Shown: positions 33,080-41,534 of the stretch, one piece after another | Layout of the letters: every line of letters begins with the position of its first letter | Numbering within the stretch: the stretch's first letter is position 1 | Assembly (NCBI RefSeq): GCF_039537985.1 | Contig: NZ_BAABBN010000017.1 | Coordinates: forward strand, 248,001-312,000 | DNA: 64,000 nt | Source: Litoribacillus peritrichatus | Lineage (GTDB): Bacteria; Pseudomonadota; Gammaproteobacteria; Pseudomonadales; Litoribrevibacteraceae | Direction of reading: 5' to 3' | Position numbers and translations under genes: made by a program | The notes under the pieces: generated by a model | Databases searched by the model: none | What the model was told of the DNA's origin: nothing | What the model saw: only the letters and a program-made list of their open reading frames with translations

Positions 33080-34098
33080 TTATAAGATACTCCAAAAGTT
33101 AAATTGTTAGTGATTTTGCGATTGCCTGCTTCAGGCGCGTCGTTGTAGTTCCATTTGTAGTTCAGGCTTAAACCTATGTTGTACGGTAAACCATATTCGA
33201 GTGCCGACTTGGTATCAATACGTTGATCGCCACTTTCCAGTTTTAAATATTTATGGTCCTGCAAAAAGAACAGGTTGCTGATGACGGTTTCTTCGCGGTA
33301 ATAAATTCGGAACTCAAGGCCATTTTCATTGATGTTTTGACCTTCATCGTACTCTTCTTGCAAGTGAACCAGATCCAGCCCATAAGACAGCTTTTGAAAG
33401 GGCGCTTGCCAGGGTTGATTACCGATACCAAAGCCGTAGACACGACGGCGGTGCAGGTTTTCAAAGTCGTCTTCTTCATGGCGGTACATGGCAGACAGGA
33501 AGGTGTTGGAGTCGAGGAAGTAGTCGAGAGAACCTTCAAACAACAGTTCTTCGTCGGTAGTAACGTCTTTGTTTTTGTCCCGCTCGAACTCAATCAGCAT
33601 GTTATTACGAAATTGCTTGTAGGTGATGGAGTTGCTGAGGGTGATGTCCCACTCTTCACTTTCATCGCCGTCTTCTTCGCGTTCAAGGTCAATGGCCACG
33701 TGGATAGAACCACTGACGTCCCACTCTTTATTGATGGGCGACAAGTAGTACAGGTAACTCACCTGATCGAGCGATTCCAGTTCCAGGCTGTCGCCTGCGG
33801 TGGTGTCGATTAAGGTGACTCCGTCCCGAATGCTTTGAAGCTTGCCTTCGATGACCTGGCCGTCCTTGAGTTTGATTCTGACGTTTCGCTCAAGAATCAA
33901 TGATTGAATGTTGGTGCGTTGGACGGAGACCGAACCTGAGTGGTTGGTTGAAATGGTGATTTGACCGCTGTCCATGTGGCTGATGAAGCCCGTCAGCTGG
34001 TCGCCATTGCCCGTTAAAATTTGATCTGCCTGGGTGTTGATGGATGCACAGCCCAGTAGCAGTATTGTTAATGTCCGTATCAGTAATGAGCGCTGCAT
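33073..34098 (-). CDS. DUF481 outer-membrane beta-barrel-like protein
   Basis: 341 residues with an N-terminal signal (about 1-24; either cut at QA-DQ or processed as a lipoprotein at LLGC). The first 110 residues hold small beta repeats (GDQLTGFISHMDSGQITISTN, VRIKLKDGQVIEGKLQSI) of SH3-like type. The rest alternates hydrophobic and polar residues as a beta-barrel and ends in GVSYKW with a terminal aromatic residue, typical of outer-membrane proteins (DUF481 family). It is the first gene of the operon DUF481-retropepsin-7TM-ATP-grasp and overlaps the next by 7 bases. Its role in the system is unknown; a pore or receptor is possible. Confidence 0.82.
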   Translation of the reverse strand: MQRSLLIRTLTILLLGCASINTQADQILTGNGDQLTGFISHMDSGQITISTNHSGSVSVQRTNIQSLILERNVRIKLKDGQVIEGKLQSIRDGVTLIDTTAGDSLELESLDQVSYLYYLSPINKEWDVSGSIHVAIDLEREEDGDESEEWDITLSNSITYKQFRNNMLIEFERDKNKDVTTDEELLFEGSLDYFLDSNTFLSAMYRHEEDDFENLHRRRVYGFGIGNQPWQAPFQKLSYGLDLVHLQEEYDEGQNINENGLEFRIYYREETVISNLFFLQDHKYLKLESGDQRIDTKSALEYGLPYNIGLSLNYKWNYNDAPEAGNRKITNNLTFGVSYKW

Positions 34099-34246
34099 GG
34101 ATGTCTTTCGAAGTTTAAGTGATTAAGGCTCTGTGAAAATTCCTGTTCAGACGACTAAAACGTCTGATGGGACTAGGTTAATACAGAATGCGTGTTGAAG
34201 TACAACAGACATTATAAGAGCCGGAAAGTTTCGAAATGATGAAGTG

Positions 34247-34271
34247 AAAAAAGCCGAGGGGTTTCCTCGGC
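34247..34271 (-). terminator. rho-independent terminator 3' of the small membrane protein gene
   Basis: On the minus strand GCCGAGG/CCTCGGC (7 bp, 5-base loop) is followed by six T residues (bases 34252 to 34247). It ends the transcript of the gene at 34423-34581, about 150 bases past its stop. Confidence 0.9.
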
Positions 34272-34300
34272 AAAAGACTCGATTAGGAGGGAATCGAAAT
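34247..34300 (-). ncRNA. candidate 3'-derived small RNA with CCCTCCT loop
   Basis: Directly before the terminator on the minus strand, TCGATT and AATCGA (34279-34284, 34292-34297) form a 6-bp stem that exposes the loop CCCTCCT. Such a C-rich loop is complementary to Shine-Dalgarno sequences, as in several known regulatory RNAs. A possible promoter, TTAACC-17-TATACG, would start transcription at the hairpin; alternatively the RNA is cut from the 3' end of the upstream mRNA. Length would be about 50-60 bases. This is a prediction from structure only. Confidence 0.45.
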
Positions 34301-34422
34301 CGTATACAAGGCGCCGACTCATGGGTTAAGCGTCAGCGTGTAAATGTCAAAGCAAGTCAGGTGTATCGCTTATGTTCCCGGTCACTCGATGCAGAACGAA
34401 TGACGCGAAAACGTGGAACGAC

Positions 34423-34581
34423 TTAAGAAAAATAGTGGTTCAGGCCAATCGCCAAAGGCACCAGGTCAAGCACGGCTAAAATCAGAATCGGCACCAGATA
34501 GGTCATCACAGAATTGTCCGGCTTATCCATTGGCTCGTCTTCGTAAACTGCGGTTTCTTGAAAATCGTAGATGGTGCTCAT
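34423..34581 (-). CDS. 52-residue single-pass membrane protein under FNR-type control
   Basis: Starts at ATG 34581 after AGGAGAG. The first 25 residues are acidic and polar (MSTIYDFQETAVYEDEP); residues about 26-47 form one hydrophobic helix (MTYLVPILILAVLDLVPLAI), and the end is GLNHYFS. I do not recognise the family. Two FNR/Anr boxes upstream indicate expression at low oxygen, and proteins of this size often stabilise respiratory or transport complexes, but no partner gene is adjacent. It is a single-gene unit with its own terminator 150 bases downstream. Confidence 0.72.
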   Translation of the reverse strand: MSTIYDFQETAVYEDEPMDKPDNSVMTYLVPILILAVLDLVPLAIGLNHYFS

Positions 34582-34633
34582 TGGTTCTCTCCTATCATCG
34601 TTGTGATGATTTGTCGTTCGTTGGTATGACTAC

Positions 34634-34639
34634 AATGTA
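34634..34639 (-). promoter_or_regulatory. -10 hexamer of the FNR-type promoter
   Basis: Minus-strand TACATT (5 of 6 to TATAAT). Its centre is exactly 32 bases from the centre of the FNR-like box at 34662-34675, the spacing of class II FNR promoters (site at -41.5). Confidence 0.6.
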
Positions 34640-34661
34640 GAACCAAACTGCGGCCGAAATA

Positions 34662-34675
34662 TTGACTGAGATCAA
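34662..34675. promoter_or_regulatory. FNR/Anr box, proximal
   Basis: TTGACTGAGATCAA matches TTGAT-N4-ATCAA at 9 of 10 defined positions. It is placed at the class II activator position relative to the -10 at 34634-34639. Confidence 0.7.
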
Positions 34676-34711
34676 TTTTAGAAAGTGCGTCGCAGTGGAA
34701 GGGGGTGGTTA

Positions 34712-34725
34712 TTGATATAGATCAA
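34712..34725. promoter_or_regulatory. FNR/Anr box, distal, perfect consensus
   Basis: TTGATATAGATCAA matches all ten defined positions of the FNR consensus. It lies 50 bases upstream of the proximal box, so the two are five helical turns apart on the same face. Confidence 0.75.
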
Positions 34726-34766
34726 AAATACACCAGTGGTTGTACGCGAAATAATCAATTTTTGGT

Positions 34767-35636
34767 TTAACGTTTTGCTTTAATGAGGTAGTAGCGCAAC
34801 AGGTCGTGTTTTCTGAGCCAGCTTAACAGGCGCGCGGTACCGGTGTATTTATGCCAGATGGGTGCATCCTTAAGGCCTGCAAAGCTGGCTTGGTAAGTGG
34901 GCAACCAGTGAGCGAAGCCATCCATGACGAATTCGGACAGATCCTCGGTTTCGACCTGACTGAATCCGGCCTCCGCCAATTGTTTTTGGTAGTCGTCCAG
35001 GGTAATGACATTTTCTTTCGGTATACCGCATAGCCACAACGCTAGCCGCATGATGAATTCCTGTAACAGGTCGCTGGGTTGTTGAGGCATCACCATGTCG
35101 GTCACCACCATCGCCCCTTCGGGTTTCAGGATTCGGAGGTTTTGTTTGAACCACTGCTCTTTGTCGTTGAAAAAGTAGGCGGCGTCCACCGACAGCAAGT
35201 GAGTGAAGCTACGATCCGGCTGGGTGTTGACCGCACTGTGATCAAAGTGATGCAGAAATGCACTGACATTATGGTGCTTTATCTTTTGTTGGGCCAAGCC
35301 GACCTGCGCTTGTGAGGTGTTGACGCCTGTAATGTGCTTAACCTGATAGCGCTGGTGCCAAAGCAGCAACTGTTCGCCGGTGCCGAAGCCAATGTCGATC
35401 AGTTCTGACTCGTTATTTAAACCTGCTGCATCGGCAACTTTGACTGCCAGTTGCTGGCAGGCAGTTTGGTAGTCCTGAGTATTTTCCCAATAACCTAAAT
35501 TGCCCCAGTGATGCTTGGCTGGGGACAAATTGAGTATTTCGTCGGAGAGATCAAACCGTTTCATTCGGAAGGTCTGAATAACAAATACGGCGACAACCCC
35601 GACGGTCATGCCAGCCAAAAATATAAACCCGTTCAT
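34767..35636 (-). CDS. membrane-anchored SAM-dependent methyltransferase
   Basis: 289 residues from ATG 35636, preferred over one 21 bases upstream because GGAG lies at normal distance before it. An N-terminal hydrophobic helix (FIFLAGMTVGVVAVFVIQTF) anchors it to the inner membrane. The class I methyltransferase core follows: LIDIGFGTGEQLLLW (SAM-binding motif I), ITGVNTSQAQVGLAQ (motif post-I), HLLSVDAAYFFNDKEQWFKQNLRILKPEGAMVVTDMV. The rest resembles the cyclopropane/sterol methyltransferase-like group, suggesting a small-molecule or lipid substrate. A perfect dyad lies upstream at 35696. Substrate unknown. Confidence 0.85.
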   Translation of the reverse strand: MNGFIFLAGMTVGVVAVFVIQTFRMKRFDLSDEILNLSPAKHHWGNLGYWENTQDYQTACQQLAVKVADAAGLNNESELIDIGFGTGEQLLLWHQRYQVKHITGVNTSQAQVGLAQQKIKHHNVSAFLHHFDHSAVNTQPDRSFTHLLSVDAAYFFNDKEQWFKQNLRILKPEGAMVVTDMVMPQQPSDLLQEFIMRLALWLCGIPKENVITLDDYQKQLAEAGFSQVETEDLSEFVMDGFAHWLPTYQASFAGLKDAPIWHKYTGTARLLSWLRKHDLLRYYLIKAKR

Positions 35637-35695
35637 AAAGACTCCACGCCAACGCAATGCATGTCATTCGGCCAGATGGCTCGTTCGATCAGTGA

Positions 35696-35717
35696 TGGTA
35701 TAGGGACAGCTATACCA
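35696..35717. promoter_or_regulatory. 8-bp perfect dyad upstream of the methyltransferase
   Basis: TGGTATAG and CTATACCA flank a 6-base centre, about 60 bases upstream of the methyltransferase start. The size and place suit a repressor operator. The facing gene at 35948 is about 230 bases away. Confidence 0.45.
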
Positions 35718-35947
35718 GTTTAGCATGAAGGATTTGTGTCTGGTTATTATGCTGAATTGTTATTAAAGCGTCTTCTTTAAATAACAAATAGTCTATAACG
35801 GGCGAGCTGTCCAGTTACCCGACTGTTGAATATATGGAATGTTGTGTTGCCGATTATTATGTACGTTATTGACTAACCTTCAGTTCATAGATTCGCTAGA
35901 TGTGGGTTGTAATTCACAGTTTGATAACGTTCAGTTAAGGGTGAAGA

Positions 35948-37684
35948 ATGAAGCTTTCTATGAAACTAAAAATGCTGTCTGCAGCGACCCTTTTGGCCAG
36001 TGGCTCAGCAATGGCTGATGCCCAGTCGGATGCAGCAAAAAAATGGTTAGAACAGGAATTCAATCAGTCAACACTTTCACCGGCACAACAACAGGAAGAG
36101 ATGAACTGGTTTATCAATGCGGCTAAACCATTTAAGGGTATGAAAATCAAAGTGGTTTCCGAAACCATTGCAACGCATGTCTATGAATCGGAAACTCTGG
36201 CCAAAGCCTTTACCGAGATTACCGGCATTGAGGTGGAACATGTTCTGACCGGTGAAGGGGATGTGATTGAGCACCTCCAACAGCAAATGTACACCGGTGA
36301 AAGTCTGTTTGATGCATACATTAACGATTCTGATTTGATTGGTACACACAGCCGTTATGGCGAAGTGGTGGCCCTCTCGGACTTCATGACGGGCGAAGGC
36401 AAAGAGGTGACGCTGCCCACTCTGGATTTGGATGACTTCATCGGACTGGACTTTACCAAAGGGGTGGATGGCAAGCTCTATCAGCTTCCTGATCAACAAT
36501 TTGCGAACTTGTATTGGTATCGTGCGGACTGGTTTGAACGGGCTGATTTAAAAGCGCAGTTCAAAGCGAAATACGGGTATGAGCTGGGCGTCCCGGAAAA
36601 CTGGTCAGCGTACGAAGATATTGCCGAGTTCTTCACCAACGACGTGGGTGAGATTGATGGCGTCAAAGTATACGGCCATATGGATTACGGTAAGAAACAC
36701 CCATCGTTAGGCTGGCGTTTTACCGATGCCTGGTTATCGATGGCCGGGGCCGGTGATAAAGGCATTCCGAACGGCAACCCGGTGGATGAATGGGGCGTTC
36801 GTATGGAAGATTGTCACCCTGTAGGGTCTTCAGTGGCTCGGGGCGGAGCAACCAACGGGCCGGCAGCCGTTTATTCGATTACCAAATACATCGAGTGGCT
36901 GGACAAGTATGCACCGCCGGGGTCACGCGAAATGACATTCAGTGAAGCGGGTGCCATTCCTGCACAAGGCAATATTGCTCAGCAAATGTTTTGGTATACC
37001 GCTTTTACCGCTGACATGATTAAAGAGGGCTTACCGGTGGTGAATGCCGATGGCTCGCCTAAGTGGCGGATGGCGCCTTCTCCGCACGGAGCTTACTGGG
37101 AAGAAGGCCAGAAGTTAGGTTATCAGGACGCAGGTTCATGGACCTTGCTGAAGAGTACGCCGGAAGATCGTCGTAAAGCGGCGTGGTTATACGCTCAGTT
37201 TACGGTGTCCAAATCCGTATCTTTGAAGAAAACCCTGGTGGGGCTAACGCCGATTCGCGAATCTGACATTCAGTCTCAGGCGATGACGGACATCGCACCT
37301 AAACTGGGTGGATTGGTTGAGTTTTATCGCAGCCCGGCACGTACAGCCTGGACGCCTACCGGGGTGAATATCCCGGATTATCCTAAACTGGCGCCTTTGT
37401 GGTGGCAGAACATTGGTGACGCGTCCAGTGGTGCCAAAACACCTCAGGAAGCCATGGACAGCCTTGCTAAGGAGCAGGATAAAGTACTGCGTCGCCTGGA
37501 AAAATCCGGCGCTCAAAAAGCCTGCGCACCTAAGCTGGCCAAGAAAAAGGATCTGAAAGGTGCGGAATACTGGTTGGCTCAACCGGGCGCGCCAAAAGCC
37601 AAACTGGATAATGAAAAACCTCAAGGAAAAACGGTAGCGTACGATAAGTTACTAGAAGCGTGGAAAGCGGGTCGAGCTCGTTAA
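35948..37684 (+). CDS. periplasmic sugar/polyol-type ABC substrate-binding protein
   Basis: 578 residues with a signal peptide cut at AMA-DA (about residue 24). It is a family 1 binding protein of the long type seen with glycerol or polyol importers: PFKGMKIKVVSETIATHVYESETLAKAFTEITG, QMYTGESLFDAYINDSDLIG, QFANLYWYRADWFERADL, GWRFTDAWLSMAGAGDKG. AGGGTG precedes the start. No permease or ATPase genes adjoin; the next gene is a chemoreceptor, so this protein may serve chemotaxis as well as or instead of uptake. The ligand is likely a small polyol or carbohydrate, inferred from family. Confidence 0.87.
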   Translation: MKLSMKLKMLSAATLLASGSAMADAQSDAAKKWLEQEFNQSTLSPAQQQEEMNWFINAAKPFKGMKIKVVSETIATHVYESETLAKAFTEITGIEVEHVLTGEGDVIEHLQQQMYTGESLFDAYINDSDLIGTHSRYGEVVALSDFMTGEGKEVTLPTLDLDDFIGLDFTKGVDGKLYQLPDQQFANLYWYRADWFERADLKAQFKAKYGYELGVPENWSAYEDIAEFFTNDVGEIDGVKVYGHMDYGKKHPSLGWRFTDAWLSMAGAGDKGIPNGNPVDEWGVRMEDCHPVGSSVARGGATNGPAAVYSITKYIEWLDKYAPPGSREMTFSEAGAIPAQGNIAQQMFWYTAFTADMIKEGLPVVNADGSPKWRMAPSPHGAYWEEGQKLGYQDAGSWTLLKSTPEDRRKAAWLYAQFTVSKSVSLKKTLVGLTPIRESDIQSQAMTDIAPKLGGLVEFYRSPARTAWTPTGVNIPDYPKLAPLWWQNIGDASSGAKTPQEAMDSLAKEQDKVLRRLEKSGAQKACAPKLAKKKDLKGAEYWLAQPGAPKAKLDNEKPQGKTVAYDKLLEAWKAGRAR

Positions 37685-37717
37685 TCAACAAAAAATAACT
37701 GAATCGTAGTAAAACTT

Positions 37718-37762
37718 GCCGATGGTGTTTGATGATTGTTTCAGATGACACTCACCATCGGC
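37718..37762 (+). promoter_or_regulatory. long inverted repeat between binding-protein and chemoreceptor genes
   Basis: GCCGATGGTG at 37718 pairs exactly with CACCATCGGC ending at 37762; the 25-base loop has room for an extra GTGT/ACAC pairing. No T-run follows. It may stabilise the 3' end of the highly expressed binding-protein mRNA or reduce read-through into the chemoreceptor gene 31 bases later. Confidence 0.5.
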
Positions 37763-37792
37763 GGGACTGCATCCAAGTATTGAGGTTGTTGT

Positions 37793-39793
37793 ATGAAAGT
37801 GTCGGTGGGAATCAAAATTGGTGGTGGATTTGCCGCTGTGCTTATCATGCTATTAATTGCGGGTGGTTTTGGTCTCAGAGGCGCGGTCAAACTCGGAAAC
37901 AATGTTGATTATTTATCTCAGACGGCATGGCCGTTAGCGCAGGCCAGTAATGAGCTGGCGCAAACCCTTCAACAGCAGTCTTCGTTAGTCACGGAGGTCA
38001 TTGAGTCTTTAGGCTCCGGTTCGGCAACCAAGCTGGCGGAGTTGAAAAAAAGCCGAACCACCGCTGAATCATTGTTCAGTCAGTTAAAAAGTTATGAGCT
38101 GGTCTCCGGTGATACTATTAACGAACTGGATAATCGCTTTAAGAATTTTTCTTCCAGTCAGGCCAAATTGTTGGCCAGCCATTCAGCCTATGTGGCGGCA
38201 CGTAAAGAAGCCTTTGCCGGATTCAACAAGTTTGAACTCTACATGGACTTGGTTCAGTTTTATAACAATCAGATTTTTTCACTCCCGAGCGTGGATCAGG
38301 GCGATAAATGGGATTTGCAAACGTATTTCTTCCAGTCCAAAGCCGCCTTAAGTAAACGATTCTTTTATCTTCAGCGTTATTTGGGCGGTGATGACCCGGA
38401 CTCGATGCTGGACAAGATGGAAGGCGCCTGGGATGACCTGTCCGATGAGGCCGAATCTCTCGCTGAATTAGAGGTGTTGGAGAACTCCATCAAGTCGGGT
38501 GAGTATCAGGGGAAGAGTTACATCGAAGTTTTAGAGTCGCTGTTGGAATCGCACCGAACACAGTTTGATAAATTGGTGGATTTTAATAAAGCCTTTATTT
38601 CGGCCAAGGTGGAGTACATCAAAGTAGCTGCTGACTTCAATGGGTACCTTGAAGTGTCCAAACGCATGGTCAGTAAAGTGGTGGCGGAAGAGACGGAAGG
38701 CGCGACGGAAACCAAATACGATGTCTATAAATCCATTTCGGTTGCCTTAGTGACCGGCTTTTTAATTGCCGTAGCGGCCACAGTAATTTGTTTGATTTCG
38801 GTAGTGAAGCCCATCATTGTTGCCGGACATCGGATGGAGGACATTGCTTCCGGGGAGGGTGACTTGACTCGGACCATTAACGTGAAAGGTAACGATGAAG
38901 TGGCCAGTATGGCCGAAAGTTTTAATAACTTTGTTGGCACCATCCGCAGTACCGTGGCCAAAATCATTGATCGTGCCGAAGATCTAACTCAATCCGCAAC
39001 TCAACTTCAGAATCAGGCAGACAGTACCCGTGCTGCTACAGCGGAACAGCGGGAGGGCAGTGAGCAGATAGCGGTGGCATTGAATGAGATGAGTTCAGCG
39101 GTTCAGGAGGTGGCTAAAAATGCGGCCGATGCTCAAAGCTCAACTCAGGAAGCCAATAACAAGGTGAATGAAAGCCAGCAAGTGGTCAGTACCAACCGTC
39201 AGGCGATCAGTGAATTGTCGTCCGAGATCCAGTCGGCATCGGAAGTGGTTCGGCAGCTGGAAGGTGAAAGCCAGGCGGTGGGTTCCATTTTGGATGTGAT
39301 TAAAGCCATTGCCGAACAAACCAATTTACTGGCATTAAATGCGGCGATTGAAGCGGCAAGAGCCGGTGAACAAGGTCGTGGCTTTGCGGTGGTGGCTGAT
39401 GAGGTGCGTACTTTGGCCCAACGGACACAGGATGCGACCAATGAAATTCAGAAAGTGATCGCCGGTTTGCAGTCCAAGTCCAATGAGGCGGTCAGTGTGA
39501 TGGAAGGCAGTCGCGACCGGGCGGAACATAGCGTCGCCAGTGCCGAAGCAATTAATCAGTTATTGAATGAGCTAAGAGACAGCGTCAACGAATGTTTGTC
39601 GATGAACATTCAAATTGCGACGGCGGCTGAAGAACAGGTGAGCGTGACCGAAGAGATTAATCGTCATGTGAACCACATCAGTGATTTGTCTGGCACCGCC
39701 GCTGCCGGTGCCGAAGCAAACTCAGAAACCAGTTTGAAGGTGGCCGAACTGGCTGACCAGTTAACCAAGATGACCAACCGTTTTAAAGTGTAG
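37793..39793 (+). CDS. methyl-accepting chemotaxis protein
   Basis: 666 residues. Membrane segments at about 8-30 and 315-340 enclose a helical periplasmic ligand domain of roughly 280 residues, which is longer than the E. coli four-helix type and may be a HBM-like double bundle. A HAMP domain follows (VVKPIIVAGHRMEDIASGEGDLTRTI), then the signalling coiled coil with the conserved hairpin tip EQTNLLALNAAIEAARAGE and adjoining GRGFAVVADEVRTLAQR. It should report ligand to CheA/CheW. It lies 108 bases after the binding-protein gene on the same strand, hinting that the receptor senses the loaded binding protein. Confidence 0.94.
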   Translation: MKVSVGIKIGGGFAAVLIMLLIAGGFGLRGAVKLGNNVDYLSQTAWPLAQASNELAQTLQQQSSLVTEVIESLGSGSATKLAELKKSRTTAESLFSQLKSYELVSGDTINELDNRFKNFSSSQAKLLASHSAYVAARKEAFAGFNKFELYMDLVQFYNNQIFSLPSVDQGDKWDLQTYFFQSKAALSKRFFYLQRYLGGDDPDSMLDKMEGAWDDLSDEAESLAELEVLENSIKSGEYQGKSYIEVLESLLESHRTQFDKLVDFNKAFISAKVEYIKVAADFNGYLEVSKRMVSKVVAEETEGATETKYDVYKSISVALVTGFLIAVAATVICLISVVKPIIVAGHRMEDIASGEGDLTRTINVKGNDEVASMAESFNNFVGTIRSTVAKIIDRAEDLTQSATQLQNQADSTRAATAEQREGSEQIAVALNEMSSAVQEVAKNAADAQSSTQEANNKVNESQQVVSTNRQAISELSSEIQSASEVVRQLEGESQAVGSILDVIKAIAEQTNLLALNAAIEAARAGEQGRGFAVVADEVRTLAQRTQDATNEIQKVIAGLQSKSNEAVSVMEGSRDRAEHSVASAEAINQLLNELRDSVNECLSMNIQIATAAEEQVSVTEEINRHVNHISDLSGTAAAGAEANSETSLKVAELADQLTKMTNRFKV

Positions 39794-39869
39794 CGCTGTT
39801 TGCCCTGCCTCGATGGTGAAAATCTACAGCCTGCCAGGTTGTGAACGCAGCATAAAAGCTTCGTTTGGT

Positions 39870-40724
39870 TTATGGCTCGGAATGGGCTTGTCTGAGTTTA
39901 GTGAGTCCTGAAAATATCAGTTGCCGGGTTAACCCCGGTGCTTCCAGTGGCAGTAAGTGTCCGTACTCCATTTCCCGAAAACAAAGGGTGTCGGGTTTCA
40001 TCCGAAGCATGGCCTGCCAGGATTTATCGTGAACAAACAGTGAGGATTTACCCCGAATAAAAACCGTTGGGGTTTTCAGTGTTTGGAACGCATTTAAAAT
40101 GGGGCGCACCTGAAGATAATTATGTATTTCCCAGTCTTTCGGGTAAACCAATGACGTTTTCCCTTGGTGGTTGTCTATTAAGCCTTTCAACATAGTTTTT
40201 AATGTTTGATCCGGCATTCTTTTGTATGCCGGATGCCCCCGGAAATGCTGATACGCCAGTTCGGGCGTTGACCAAGAGGTGGGTGCCGCCAAGGCACTGG
40301 CGACAGGTTCTTGTTTCTGCAGCCAGCTTTGGGGGGCGTACCGGAATAAAAAAGCATGAAAACGACTCACCATGACAGGTTCAATTAAAATTAATTCAGA
40401 GAACAGAGTGGGCGATTTGGCGGCCGCTAATAGTGTGATGTTGGCTCCCATGGAGTGCCCGACGCCTATTACCGGCCCGGTATTCTGCTTTTTTAAATGG
40501 CTGATTAAAGCATCGGCTTCATCAGCCCACCACCTTGTGTTGGGTTCGTCGGCTCCGGGCCAAAGTCCTGCGTGCCATAAACTGGTGATGGAGAACCGCT
40601 GGCTTAATGCGGTTAATAATGGCTCGTAACAGCGAACGGGAAATCCATTTGCGCCCGAAAAATGCATGGGTGGTTGGGTGCTGGTGGAATAAACCGAGAA
40701 TTTGGGTTTCGCCGATGAACTCAT
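39870..40724 (-). CDS. alpha/beta hydrolase
   Basis: 284 residues, cytoplasmic. The fold is evident from HFSGANGFPVRCYEPLL (oxyanion region), the nucleophile elbow VGHSMGAN (Ser in GHSMG), FIRGKSSLFVHDK near the catalytic acid, and EYGHLLPLEAP with the final catalytic His. It is similar in layout to esterases and lipases acting on small acyl esters. Substrate unknown. It is a single gene convergent with the chemoreceptor and divergent from the class II aldolase gene. Confidence 0.85.
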   Translation of the reverse strand: MSSSAKPKFSVYSTSTQPPMHFSGANGFPVRCYEPLLTALSQRFSITSLWHAGLWPGADEPNTRWWADEADALISHLKKQNTGPVIGVGHSMGANITLLAAAKSPTLFSELILIEPVMVSRFHAFLFRYAPQSWLQKQEPVASALAAPTSWSTPELAYQHFRGHPAYKRMPDQTLKTMLKGLIDNHQGKTSLVYPKDWEIHNYLQVRPILNAFQTLKTPTVFIRGKSSLFVHDKSWQAMLRMKPDTLCFREMEYGHLLPLEAPGLTRQLIFSGLTKLRQAHSEP

Positions 40725-40895
40725 AATAATCCTGTTATGATGTGTGTGTTCGTGGTTGTAGCCTAAGCCATTCTGATGGGATTGCCTAGTTACTGAAAGA
40801 CTGGCCGTGAACGGAAAGCGTTGTCGAATACATAGCGTTGTCTAATACAAAGAAGTGGTCAGTGATAACTCTCAAGGAAGATCGGGGAACGTAGA

Positions 40896-41522
40896 ATGTC
40901 AGAAATCGAAGGTGTGATTAAGTTTACGATGGATCATGAACCATCCGACCCGCCGGCGTGTGATGAGATACTGAATGAGTTGATGATGTGGCGGGATCTG
41001 TGTCGTAAGCTGAATTTTTTAGGGCAGGACCCAAACCGCTATATGGGCTACGGTTATGGCAACATCAGTGCTCGCCATTCTGGCATGCAGTTTCTGATCA
41101 GTGCTTCCCAGACCAGTGGTGTGGAAGCATCGCAGCCGAAACATTTTGCGTTGGTCTCTGACGCGAGCCTGGCAGAAAATCGTTTAACGTCGACGGGAGC
41201 GATGCCGCCGTCTTCTGAGTCGATGACCCATTCGGCTATTTACCAAATGTCAGACCGTGTTCATTGGGTGGTGCATGCCCATAATCCGGAGATATGGACG
41301 CATAGCGATCGACTGGATATGCCGTTTACGGCGGCAGACATCCCCTATGGAACGCCCGAAATGGCGGATGCCGTGATGACATTGTGTCAGTCTTTTGAAC
41401 GGCCAGAGCAAGGCATATTTGTGATGAAAGGCCACCAGGATGGCGTTGTCAGTTACGCCCCCACCGGCAAGCAAGCTGTGCAGCTGATGATAGAGGCTTA
41501 TTTGTCTGCACTGACGGTCTAA
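40896..41522 (+). CDS. class II aldolase/adducin-family protein
   Basis: 208 residues. Family motifs: YGYGNISARHSG near residue 50 (GNxS substrate loop), LTSTGAMPPSSESMTHSAIYQ (catalytic Glu region), VVHAHNPEIWTH (zinc His pair) and IFVMKGHQDGVVSYAPTGKQA (third His). Members split or isomerise phosphorylated sugars, or act as decarboxylases or epimerases such as L-fuculose-phosphate aldolase. No sugar pathway genes adjoin, so the substrate is unknown. It converges with the flavin oxidoreductase gene, 12 bases between stops. Confidence 0.85.
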   Translation: MSEIEGVIKFTMDHEPSDPPACDEILNELMMWRDLCRKLNFLGQDPNRYMGYGYGNISARHSGMQFLISASQTSGVEASQPKHFALVSDASLAENRLTSTGAMPPSSESMTHSAIYQMSDRVHWVVHAHNPEIWTHSDRLDMPFTAADIPYGTPEMADAVMTLCQSFERPEQGIFVMKGHQDGVVSYAPTGKQAVQLMIEAYLSALTV

Positions 41523-41534
41523 ATCGAGACTGTT

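Noticed and set aside
33253..33813. 186-codon plus-strand frame inside the DUF481 gene
   Set aside because: Phe/Val-rich antisense shadow of acidic coding sequence; no start signal.
34270..34300. tRNA-like TTCGATTCCC segment on the minus strand
   Set aside because: No matching T stem, anticodon arm or CCA end; better explained as the loop of the small RNA candidate.
37696..37725. sigma-28 flagellar promoter before the chemoreceptor
   Set aside because: GCCGAT is present but no TAAA element lies at the needed 15-base distance, and the bases belong to the inverted repeat.
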